Assembly (NCBI GenBank): GCA_015657535.1
Contig: JADHZB010001138.1
Coordinates: 9,565 to 73,564, forward strand
DNA from: Nephromyces sp. MM_2019
Lineage: Eukaryota > Apicomplexa > Aconoidasida > Nephromycida
Length of the DNA stretch: 64,000 bases
Reading direction: 5' to 3'
Part shown: positions 12,204-23,800 of the stretch, piece after piece
Layout of the letters: each line of letters starts with the position of its first letter
Numbering within the stretch: position 1 is the stretch's first letter
Made by a program: the position numbers and the translations under genes
Notes under the pieces: generated by a model
Databases searched by the model: none
The model's input: only the letters and a program-made list of their open reading frames with translations
What the model was told of the DNA's origin: nothing

Positions 12204-13667
12204 CTATAAATTTTCTTGGGGGATCCTTTTTGATACACGATCATCCTGCAATTTCATTAAAAAAGGATGAATGTGATACCCTAGCAACTTTTCCTTTCTT
12301 AGTCGTACCGGCTCGTTTAGTATTGCTGTCCAGATCTTATCGACTTTCTCTTGGGCAGTCATTGAAGTTTCGTTCCATTCATCTATAAGCTGGTTCCCGC
12401 TAGTTGCGCTGCCCACTGGAACTATCCCACCCTTTCTATGAAAAGGACATAGAGTTCCAGATGTCTCCTTGCTTGAAGTATTATTGCTGTTTAATTTCCT
12501 TATGCCTTTCGAACTGGGATCCCAAGTTTCTTTAGACCATGGCGTCAGGTAACGCCAAGGTATATTTGGAAGTACACAAACACACATGAGCATTGCAGAC
12601 AGGACTAGAAAAACGGGCTTCCTTCTTTTGGGATAAAATTTCTGAGTATTACAGAATTCGCTCCGCAATTTAGATGGTATAGAATATTTTACCGGCTCCA
12701 TCGCTTCGCTGCTTTTATAACCGTTAACAAATTTAATATGCTTACCCTCCTCATCAGCTTTTGTGGTGGATGGTTTCTCGTTTAGTAAGCTTGTTTTCTT
12801 GTTTGAATAGGTTGTTGCAGATAAGCCTTCTCTACTCCAAGTGGCTAAGGCCGCTTCTTTTTCATGAGTAACCCCTGGCTTCTCAGTTTCTGGTGCAGCG
12901 TAGAAGTCGTATTCCATTTTCTCCATCAATGATATAGGCTCATCCTCAAAAGCTCTCCAAACGCTGTAGCCTAGAGATTCTTTCCTTGTACCTTCATTTT
13001 GGAAATTTTTTTTTGTGTGATATGAATGAAACTGCTCTATAGTGTTCTCAGAAAGTTTTGCATTGGTTAGAGAATTATTCTTATGCCACTCGTTGTTCCT
13101 GGTGTCCTTCTTACCCCTGTCGCTACGAGAGAAGTCATGCGGCAGGAGAGTTGGTAATCCACAGTTAGTTCTTCCCGTATTGCAGAGCTGCTTTCCTTGA
13201 GGATCTTTCTTTAGTGCTTGCAGCCTGGGACTCCCTCTAGAGTAGAAGTATACGACATTACCGTAACCGTTATCTGCGGTCCACGAAGAAAGGCAGGTGG
13301 TCTTTGCCTGCTTGACAGGAGACAACTTCGGCGAACCTTGCTTTTTGAGGTCTGACCGCTTGTGGTTATTCGAATGTATCCAGGACCCTCGGTCACTCCT
13401 AATCCTACTAAATTTTTGTAGCAGCGGCATCTTTGGGCGCCTTGTATAAGGTTTAAGCCTGCATTTTTCAATAGTATCTGCAGTGTGCATCACGGTAGCT
13501 TCCGCATCTGTCAGCTTAGTTTGAACAGATTCATTTATTCCTAGTTGAGGTGGAGGCGCCTGATTCTTTTTCACGGAGCGCATCCACCTACCGGATGATA
13601 TCTTGTATTTCAGCTTACGATACATAGGATGTATCGAAACACCGCAATTAGTACCTTCGTAGGACAT
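12204..13667 (-). CDS. Unknown 487-residue protein, one transmembrane segment
   Basis: Single-exon ORF from ATG at 13667 (the open frame extends upstream but only via non-ATG codons, after a TAA). I do not recognise it. The N-terminal two thirds is basic and rich in Ser, Lys and Asn, with no obvious fold. Near residues 370-395 there is one hydrophobic segment (FLVLSAMLMCVCVLPNIPW), followed by a roughly 100-residue tail containing WTAILNEPVRLRKEKLLGYH. The arrangement suggests a membrane-anchored protein with a long disordered region. It lies about 890 bases upstream of the catalase-like exon on the same strand. ORF length in an AT-rich background is the main support. Confidence 0.55.
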   Translation of the reverse strand: MSYEGTNCGVSIHPMYRKLKYKISSGRWMRSVKKNQAPPPQLGINESVQTKLTDAEATVMHTADTIEKCRLKPYTRRPKMPLLQKFSRIRSDRGSWIHSNNHKRSDLKKQGSPKLSPVKQAKTTCLSSWTADNGYGNVVYFYSRGSPRLQALKKDPQGKQLCNTGRTNCGLPTLLPHDFSRSDRGKKDTRNNEWHKNNSLTNAKLSENTIEQFHSYHTKKNFQNEGTRKESLGYSVWRAFEDEPISLMEKMEYDFYAAPETEKPGVTHEKEAALATWSREGLSATTYSNKKTSLLNEKPSTTKADEEGKHIKFVNGYKSSEAMEPVKYSIPSKLRSEFCNTQKFYPKRRKPVFLVLSAMLMCVCVLPNIPWRYLTPWSKETWDPSSKGIRKLNSNNTSSKETSGTLCPFHRKGGIVPVGSATSGNQLIDEWNETSMTAQEKVDKIWTAILNEPVRLRKEKLLGYHIHPFLMKLQDDRVSKRIPQENL

Positions 13668-16600
13668 GATTATCTGTACAGCATAGTGTGACCGGAGCGT
13701 GACATGCAAGTGTGGTTATTGCAAGGTAAGGAATGCGCGCGAGTTGCTGATGTTAAAATGGGTAGCTATATTGCTTGAGCTAGCGTGAAGCATTGATTAC
13801 AGCGAAGCATAACCATAAAGATACATAGCTATTGCCTAGGCGGTGTATTCCTGTTTACTTACTAACATACCGACACCCGAATGTGTATTACGTATTTGAA
13901 TACAATACTAGCGAGGCTATCTATTTGGTAGAATTGCCCATAGTATACACGAGGCTCGTGTAGTAACTGATGGTTTAATAGTAGATACGGTAGCTAGCAA
14001 CGATGTCAGGTATAAGCAGGTCGTGCAACAAAGCCATTGGATTTGCTTCTCACATCATGTGGGCCTAATTTTAGTGATATTCGGCATATACGCGATGAAT
14101 TTAATCTAAAAGCTGAGGCGGCCGATCACATGTGTATGGGGGACTTGTTGGCTACCCTGGCTCGTAGTATACAACGATTTTAAGCGTCTGGCTATATTTT
14201 TTTTGCTACCAATTGGTAGCTCATCAGACAGCCATCAGGTAGTTGCTATCTTTGAATGCGCGCACGCGCGCACAATAACTGAAAATTTTACACGTGTTGA
14301 GGGAGATTGTCATTAATGTGGAGTGCATAATAAAGAACTTCTCAAGTTCTCTTCAATAGTAGCTTATGAGGATGTCCCTACATAACCATGTCTTTCCTTT
14401 ATCAAATTTACCTGAGCATTCTTAAGCTCCTTGGCGCTATTGACTTATATCTATATATGGAAAGCAGTCCTACATTCTAATTTTATAAATGCTGATGTGT
14501 CTTAGCCACCTTTTCCCACTTTTTTCTGTTATTATGTATGCTGTGTATCTTGTGCCTTTGCTTTCGCAGTGTCAATTTTTTTCTGATTATATGCGGTGCC
14601 GTGATAGTTAGATATTCAATTATCCTAGCTAGCTCCGCAAAAAAATTATTCGTGTTGCTGGTACTATCCGTAGCTGGACGTTCGCCCCACTATTCACTAA
14701 CGTGCATCAAGCAATTATATCAATTTCCTCCCTTGCGATGCGGGCTCTGAATCCTAGCAGACTAGCGGGGGATGGTAGTGTCACTTTTGTGCTGTCTGTC
14801 ATGCCGTGATCGGTATAGGCATCGATGCGATGCACCAAACATTACCACGAGAAACCGCGGGGTACGATCGAAGTAGTAGCAGGGCTGTCGTGCCGACTAC
14901 TGCGACTACCGGTAGGGAAAACCAAGTATAACTCTATGGCGCTACAGCATGCATGAGGCTCTAGCAATAGCCTTTGGTTCACCTTATCTTAGATGGGGAG
15001 CGCCGGCTTATAGCTCCAGGGTGAATGCTCCGCACGGGGAAAAATGGGGGTCATTTCGGCTCGACACTAGGTAACTACTAGCTGCAAACGACGCAGAAAC
15101 AGGCAGACAAACCTTATGTCAGACTTAAATACAACTGCCACACTTTTGGCCCCGCGTCACGTCAGGCAACACTTGCTGCAAGTAGAACGGGGTTATCGAT
15201 AGCACCAGCTATCCCAGATAAAGACGGGAAATTACAAGTGATACTGACTTCCTCTTATAACTTAATGGTAATGCTGTAGCGCCACGCAGGAGAAGTTTAG
15301 AATACCAGGCTAGCTCTGGTCCATTTACTGCGCTTGTGAAATAGACCAACATCTCATAGAACTATGGATACCCCCCTGACGAATTGGCATGCAACAAGGG
15401 CGTTAAAGCTGCCACGTAGCGAGAAATGCGGCCAACAAGCGCACAAGTTACTGGCAGTCGCCAGTCCTACAGGGGGGCACTAAGCTGTACAATTATTGCA
15501 GCAGAAATCGTGAGCTAAGCCTTTCAATAGAGGGTAAAGAAGTTCTTATAAAAAATGACTTTTTGTTAGCGCTCCAAAAACGGGCGAGACACTAAGCGGC
15601 TTCGTAGCATAGTTGGCTACATACTCAGCTGGTGTTCTCGTTGTCAGAAAACGATAGAGGATTGCGGCGGAACAAACGATAAGGAGATAGGCTCTTGTAC
15701 AGCAAAAAAGGAGCGGCGCTATCGCCTATAGCACAAATTGTTTCCTGAAAACTAGACTCGACATGCCGTGCAGCCTTACGGGATGAGTACAAGTGGAACA
15801 GCTGATGCAGCACATTCCAAAGATGGCAGGAGCCGAATGCATAAAGAACTTACGGGCACTTCGCTTTGCAAGAACTTCCCAGTGCGATTGAGGCATAATT
15901 CATCAAGAAAATTGAATGAAACGCCGATAGACACAAAAAGAATTAGGCAAATGCGTTTACTTGTAAACGTCCTTTATAGAGTGCGTGAAAATCAAGCATT
16001 GCAAGGCCTGTGGATACAGTAAGCAAATGTAACCAGGATATCCTTGCTAGTCATAAAACTTAATGCGTGATAATAGATCTACACAGGAATGCGAATAGCC
16101 CAAATATGACACACCGCAGCCTTTAATAGGAAGCAAGAACATGCATTCGTAACAAATTCAAAGGTAAGTCCAACGTTGGCTTTTGTGTTGATTTTAAAAG
16201 CTGGCCCATCGTCCTTAAGCATATTAACGAGCTGCTACGCAAGACAGTAGAGTTTGTAAAACTTTTACGCAAAAAGGTAGCCTCTAGAGCTAGAAAAATT
16301 TACTAGTAAAAACTCGATGGCCTACGGAGTTAATGAAGATTATATCTGCTGACTCTGCTTACTATCAAAAAGGAAACGATGGAACCGAAATTTTTGGCTT
16401 GTCATATTTTGAATACGACACTGGTGCGCACAGAAATTTTAAAGAGACTTGCAAAAAAAATAGTATTGACATCAAATGCAACAAGACATGGCAATAGTTG
16501 TGTATAGTATATTGAAATTCTGATAAGAAAAGTAAGACGCTTATGAAACTGTTTTTTAAAAGAGAAAAATAAATAAGGAAGTAAATATTGGGGATTAGGT

Positions 16601-17822
16601 GATAAAAAAGAAAAGCTTAGCGTATCGCACTAAGATATTAGAAGCAGCTTCCCCAAATGTTTACCAGCATGTCGAAGAAAGCTGCTCTTTATGCGAGATC
16701 AAAAGCTTAACGCATCTAAACTGACAACAAGGTAGCGCAGTACAGCTGCACCATATTGCAGCCTTCACGAAAAATTTCGAAATATCAAAATGAATACGCA
16801 TAATCGGTGACTCGACACTTAAAAAAGCAGAGAAACATATTGCACACGTGCTCATTCAGTCTTTAAACTACAGACAGGAGAAAGGCGATGCTGGCAAGCC
16901 GTACAGCAATTTATCCCTTCATCGAGCAGCGAAAATATACTTGTTTATATTATATTTCTTTATATTACCATCGGCTTACATGGTACTACGGAGGCTAGCA
17001 TCAAAATGATTGAGCTTTTCTAGTCTGACAAAGCATCTAGCATTTAAAATGTGCTTATATCTTAGAGCAGCCCTCGCGACAGGAAATCTTTAAAAACTCT
17101 TTGAGAACATACATTAACGGCAAAAGTCAACAGAATTTTTTTGCTAAAATTAGCCACTCCGGAGGTTAAATCACTATATCAATACTTTCCAAACAAAATG
17201 TTTGGAGAGAAACGCGGCAAATCAATGACGCGCAGTTACATGCATTAAAAATTCTTACCCAACGACGCTAGGTGGGAAGCATAGGAATTGGCAGTGGTAG
17301 CCATATTTTATTCCCATACTCTAAACGGGCATAAAAATTATACCATAGAATAAATCACCTGCTAGTATTATATTGCTTTAGAAACACTAATACCTATATA
17401 CTTATGTTAAAGTGAGCTTTTTCTCAACAAGCAGCAATGTTTGCCAGATTTTAAAATAGTATGCTATTATGCATAACGCAGCAAAGCTGAGTACATAAAA
17501 TTATACCATATACTATAGCAAAATATGTAAGCAGGTTAAAAATAATTTTATGGTACAAGCAAATAAAAGCACATATAGCAGCTCAATACAATACAGCATT
17601 TACATTACACAACAAAATGCAATACAAGCGGTAACATCCTATAATATACCGCTAAATTTACAAAGCATTTTGCCACAAACAGCATGTTATAGCGAAGAAT
17701 ATCGCTTCATCAATTAAGGAAACAAAAGTGACCTTAAAAGCTATACTGGCAAAAAATTAAGCAACTAATTTGCAGGTAGCATTATCACCTGCATGACAAA
17801 CTAATGAAGTGCTGCATCAAGT
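13668..17822. other. Gene-free interval
   Basis: About 4.2 kb with only short ORFs on both strands and no exon set I could support. It holds a perfect 16-base palindrome (14205-14220) and a CGCGCACGCGCGC run (about 14258-14270). Composition is somewhat more balanced around 14.7-15.5 kb than in the flanks. Confidence 0.4.
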
Positions 17823-20800
17823 TCAATTCATGTATTTCTTCATATCGGTAACGACTTTATCCATCCACTCCTTTCGTATACTTGCATCATAAAAAAAGTT
17901 GTGAGGGCCTTTTATACTATCCACCCTGATGGCTGCTGCAGATGACTCTTCACCATTACTCAAGATATTTCTCCAGCCAAGCATGGACTCTTTAGAAACT
18001 TTTGTATCATCAGTAGCATAGAACAAGGAGGCAGGAATATCTGGAAAATTTGAAGAATTTGGAGGATGCAGTGATTTGAGAGCCTAAAATCATTCAGTTT
18101 ATAGTGCATGGCGTGAGTGCGCATATACGCGATTGCATAAAGAGCGAGTTGAAAGAAATATATGTCAGTCACTGCGTACTACAATAAGATTGGGAATTCC
18201 ATGCTATCTAAAGCAATCTGTGGTATTATGAATGGGGCTATGCTATCAAAAGCAATGCGTGGTATTCTGAATGCTTAAATAAATGAATTGTCATACTTTG
18301 GTATTAGCAAATTTACCATATATGCTTGAGTATGCACTTCGCCAAAGGTGCTGCAACTAGCGGCCAAGCGGAGAGTCGCAGTATTTAAAAGCTAATAGAG
18401 CTCTATCTTCAAGACAAAAAATAAATGAGTAGTAATATGCAAGCCAGGATTTTATTATAGTTTTCTGATGGAATCATTAAACAGTGCGCAACCTCAAAAA
18501 ACGCATCAAATCAGGATTTTATTATAATTAACCGATGGAATCACCAAACAGAGTGTAACGAAAAAAAGCATGCAACGAGCAAAACTTTCCACTGTTCATG
18601 CGGCAAATATTCAACACAAAAAATTGTGTTTTTAGTAGCAAAAAAGAGACAAAAAGTTCATGACGTTTCATATCAACATTATGTAGCTTGCTACGGGCCT
18701 GATACCATAATTCCAAAAATATGAGCAGCGAAGACTTAAAAAAAAAGGGGAAAATTTTTTTTCACCCTCATATAGAGGATAAACATACCTAAAGGCTTTC
18801 CATCATGATTATAAGTGTAGTCATCAAATAAGGCCAAATCAGCCCTTATTAGATCTTCATAGATTACCCATATATCAGGATGGAACAATTCTGGGTTCGC
18901 TCCCCATTCCTTCATTTCACACTAAAATTAAAAAAAAAGCAAAATTTCTTAAAGTAAAACCAGTTCTAGCGTAAAAATTCAGTAGATACGTATCAGATTC
19001 ATGTAGCTCAAAAGAAAACTCGCACAAACCAGGCAGCTGAACTGCAGTGGAATCTTTCAGTTCAGAATCATGGTAAAAAGTGCAAAACTCTCTCTCAGCT
19101 CTGAAGATACTGCTACTTAAAGAATTTGATTTTGCTTCCTATCAAAGCGCATCCAAGTTTATTAGCTGCCTGAATGAACCATAATTTTTTCAACTTTTGA
19201 ATTATTCTCATTTTCCTTACTTTTCCCTCACATATTACGGTTAAATTATCTTAATATACCGAAAAAAACAGGCGCTTATTGCTAGTCCCATTCATTCGCC
19301 GAACCTGCAGTTCATAAGCATCACAATCGCTGGCCTTTCTCCAAGGGCAGCGACATCTTGGTGTGTCCGGGCTAACCATGCAAGAGAGGTATAAGTGCGA
19401 AGGTCGTTTTAGATTGCGCTTAGTTAGCTCCACAGCAAATTCGTAAGCGCAGATGCAGCCAATTGAATGGGCACAAATCACGTATGGAACATCATCTTTT
19501 TCTTGTAGAAAAGGATGCAACAATTGGATGAGCTGACATGCAACCTCAGTCGGTGATTTGCAATAGGCTTCATTACGTCTCATAGCTCTCCCTGGAAGCT
19601 GAACGGATAAAAGCTGCGCGCCAAAGAATTTGCAAAAATTTGTAAAGGGATTAGGCTGAGGCCTTAACTTAGTTCCTTGGCCACTGTAGATTGAATGCTC
19701 CATACCTGAACACGAAATGTAATTGTCTTAATTACCAAATAGCCTAAATTATTTATATAGCAAATACCATTTGGTATTTTTTTAATACAAAAAACTTCAA
19801 AACTTCAGTCAATAACTGCAATGAAAAAATTAATCAAACCAAAGAGTAAGGATATGAAAAGAAGGGTTTACGCAAATATTATGAGCACTTCATACATCAA
19901 TGCTATCACAAAAGTAAGAGAGAGACACAAATATTAGTGAAGGGCTTCTATAAGATTAGTACGGACAAAAACAGATACAATGCAATAGATGAAGAGGCTA
20001 AGTAATGACCTCAGTATCTGCATTAAGGTGAAACTGATAATAGACGGAGTTTTTGCAAAATAGGCTTCAGGGATCATACTATATTTTCGTGGATATTTTA
20101 CAAGTGGCTGCTGTAATTAGAATACAAAACCATCATACTGATAAGCTTGAAATAAAGGTGGTTGCATGACATTCGGGGTATACAAACTTACAGGAATTAT
20201 TTGGAGATATGAATTCCATGTAATGGTACAGGCGAGCACAGGACGACCACCCACGTATTATTTGAAGCAACATAAGTCAGTCTCCACGAATAATGGATAC
20301 ACCATTAAGTAGTTCAGGTTACAAGTAGTGATTATGCCGCCGAATTTAAATGTAGCCCATAACCACTACTTATTTCCATTAAATATAAATAAGACAGATG
20401 CCTCGGATGTAAAATCATGGCTCTTATGGATGAAGGGGTTAAGCAAGCTTAAATAGTAAACTGTTTTCAATAAAAGAGCTGAGGCAGATATACATATGCA
20501 GCACTTCTACAAAGCATAAAAAAAACACTTCATTGGCGTAGGCTACAAAAACTTATCCTGTTAGTTCTCGCCCAATACATGGGAATGCGCTTACTTACTA
20601 CCATTTTATTGTAAAGCTGCATTCAAACAGGCAATTCGCCTTTTATTCTCCGCTAGTAGTTTTGACCGACCAAACTTCAACCTATATCTCTATTCGAGTA
20701 ACCCATATACTCAAGCCATTCAAAATTTACCCGCTCCAGCAAAGCAAATAATTCTTAAAGCAGGTTTCGAACCCGCTACATTTGACGCTGCCGGGAACCA

Positions 20801-20875
20801 CCTCTTAAACTCTTCACCAGTAACTTTAGTACCAAACTCCTTCAATTTATCGCCATTGGAATAAAGAGTGGCCAT
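17823..20875 (-). CDS. Type II thioesterase (alpha/beta hydrolase), four exons
   Basis: Assembled from exons 20731-20875, 19260-19705, 18789-18921 and 17823-18040, with agreeing phases (1, 0, 1), GT-AG introns and a 313-residue product, close to the usual 240-310 of the family. Type II thioesterases release acyl chains from acyl-carrier domains of type I fatty-acid or polyketide synthases (GrsT, OLAH). Visible motifs in order: RIICFAGAG near residue 45, the LPGR block (about 86-89), the nucleophile elbow AHSIG with Ser129, the RAD/DDYTY lid region, an acidic pair after YATDD (252-253), and a KGPHNFF block with His288. A complete Ser-Asp-His triad is therefore present. No signal peptide is seen, so a cytosolic enzyme is likely. 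An additional open segment at 18990-19138 fits the first junction but ends in the wrong phase, so it is left out. I see no synthase gene in the window. Confidence 0.85.
18201..18275. repeat. Two-copy direct repeat, 39-bp period
   Basis: ATGCTATCTAAAGCAATC begins at 18201 and a diverged copy begins at 18240, both followed by TGGTATTNTGAATG. It lies in the last intron of the thioesterase gene. Confidence 0.7.
18445..18565. repeat. Two-copy direct repeat, 67-bp period
   Basis: CAGGATTTTATTATA begins at 18445 and again at 18512, each followed by GATGGAATCA and AAACAG after a diverged spacer. It lies in the thioesterase intron between exons 3 and 4. Confidence 0.7.
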
Positions 20876-23800
20876 CCTTCACAACTTCAAAATAGGCGTA
20901 TCATTCCCATTACCACATAACATTCAGCTTACAGTAAACAGTCTGACTCCACGTTAGGAAGTATAGAAGCCTTCAGTAACGGGGTAAAAATTACCCAAAA
21001 ATAAAAGACGTAGGGAACATTTTTTGTCCCTAAATTTTCAACAAGGGAATGGCAAGATCGTCTTAACTCCTCCAGTGTGGACAGCGGGCTGCTAATTAGT
21101 ATGTCCGAAAGAATCTAGCAACTTTCACAATAAGCAAAAAAATCAACACGGGAGTACCACACTGCGCTATAGACGAAAAATAAGAAAGGCAACATGGTTT
21201 ACTGCGAAAGCCGCGGCAGCTTAAGTATGAGATACTCTTAACGCCCCCAAATATTCTGCGCCTAGGTCAAAAAGTGGTAAATGATACTAGCAAAATACGC
21301 GCGTATTTGTGTGCCGTGGAGACATCAATGATGGTGACAAAACTTTACGCGTTCAAGGATCCTTACATGAGACGTGGATCCCCCCTTAAAACACTTGAAG
21401 GCACTGTGCCACGCCAGTTATACAAGACTGCCGGTAGGCACTTGCCGTGGCGGCGCTCGCCATACTTCAAGCCAGCAAGCACGAGTGGCAATGACAATGC
21501 AAAAAACGCAGAAGTTTCGATATTTCAGCCGCTTATCTTCACCGCAGAATGAAGCGAAGCTATGTGGATGGTGCGTAGAACTATACACCACAGTCACGCG
21601 GATGATGCGCAGAGTTACATACCACAACTACAGGGATAAAGTTTAACGTTTGTGAGCCCGCATACGGTAGCACTAAGGGAGTCCCAACAGTGGTGCATGC
21701 CGCTTTCCAGAGTACAACTAGCGCCACATGCCTCAACCTGCGATGCTGAAGAATCGGCGTCCTTAATCCGTAGTCACCTAGAATATTCGAATTCAGCAAA
21801 TAATTAGCCGTCCACATGCCGCACTAGCAAGCAGAGGAAAGGAAAATATCATGAGAGCGCCAACATATGCTTGCGTAGTTGTTCTAGAACGCAATACCTG
21901 CAATGGCAAAGCTATCGAAATATCCACGTGCTACCGCTAATATTACTGTGTGCACATCCCCAGGTACTAAAGGACTCTGGAATATCCTGATCCAGCCCTG
22001 TCTCATCAGCCATACGCATCATCCAAATCCTGTAACTATCACCGCATGATCCTAATACACTACAATAGAACATCCGCCCACCGACACTGCGTATCAGCAC
22101 CAGCAAACCTTGGTATCCACCAACTACACACATAGGGGTTACTCCACCATGAATCCCCATGAGTTTCTACTGCACTACAGCTTAATCGACACATCAAGTC
22201 ATACAAGGACATTACAGCCGTGAGCAACGCAAGCTCAAAAATGCTACTACCAGAATAGTTCCATCTTTTCCTCCTAAATTATGTATATTCCGAAAAATTC
22301 ATTTGCCTGAGCCGTAATCTTATGGGCTCTAAAAACCCACGCATCACCCACACGATAGACGAACAAGCAGCGATGCATCAGCCACGCGATCATCACGGAG
22401 ACCTCGTGCTGGAATATGCTTATGCCTTAGAAAAGGTGTACGATAACACCAAAACTTAAACACTACAAGTACGCACACACTGGCTGGGATGTCCTTACAG
22501 TAGACAGCTTCTAGCGCCACCACTATGGAACGCCGGGGAATACTAGCACCAGGCATCAAGCCGCCTAAAATAACCGGCCCAACAAAAAGTCAGGTCCACA
22601 ACAAGCTCACCCAGACTTACAAGGCACAACCCACTCCACTTTTATGGATCATACGTCTTTCGACCTCAACAAATTGCCAAGCGACCACCTAAACTACTTG
22701 ACATTCTACACAAGTAACGCCAAGGGCGCATAACTTGGATCAGTTTTTACGGTCATCGAATCCAAAGGAATAGCGCAGCCAGCTCGTGGTACTTTCCAAC
22801 GAGCCTCTGTCGGGGGGACTCAATCAGCCAACCATATAAAGTAGAGAGCACAAGATACCTACACCACACTAACTCCCCTGACAGCTTAGCCTAGAAAATT
22901 GCTCCACCAAATTATGCAAACAGGCCTACCGCCGCCTTTTGCCAGCCAATACAATGTAGGACACGTATGGGAACACGTAAGCATCCCAACCATACCCCAG
23001 AAAGCACCCGTAACCGTATACAACAACCCAGCCCCACGCATAAAAGATTCTTGGAGCAATCATCAATATACAAAACCGCCTACATGCAGCTGAAGCACAA
23101 AAGAATTACAAGAAGCCACTATTCGGCCTACAACAACAAAAGTCATTCTGCAGCTCCCCCTCAGGCCCCTAGCGTAACAAGGTGAATTGTGGGGCCAGGC
23201 CAATGTGCTCACCAACATATCACAACGCGGCTTCATCATTGGGGGGCTGAACCTTCTTTGAAGGAAGAATTCACACTGCCCGAATGTTACTCTGCCTTCG
23301 CATGCCAATTCGCAGCTGTTTAGCAGCACGAGATGCTAACCCGGGGGGATTTTTCGGAGTACCCGCGGGGTAAGCCTGATTACATCAGCTTAAGCTCGGT
23401 CGGGAGCTTGTGTGCGGCGCTGAGAGGACTTGCTGAACGGCGTTAGTAACGTACTCCGAAAGGAGGAATGCTGGCGCGCCTTCTGTGGTCTTCTCGTGTC
23501 CGTGCGCCGCTTATTCTAGCATCTGGTTAGCGTTTGTGACTTGACAGGTGGTAAACGTGGCGTGTTATAGATTCAAGCGCGGTAACAGCGGCCCGCAGAT
23601 TTTACTAGAAGCAACCAGGAAGCAACGCGCCAGTTGCCGTGGCCGGTGGCGTTGCTCGGAAGATTGGAAGGATTAGCACATGCCACAATGACGCGTCGTG
23701 TGCGCGCACAGCGCGAAAACATTCTATGCTATATAAGAAAGCGAACTCTCATGCATGTCAAGCCCGCCCCGCTGCGCATCTCATGGCGATCAAACTTCGT

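Noticed and set aside
20755..20835. tRNA-like T-arm (GGGTTCGAAACC with paired stem) on the minus strand
   Set aside because: The bases are the coding sequence of thioesterase exon 1 (VAGSKPAL), and no acceptor, D or anticodon arm can be built around them.
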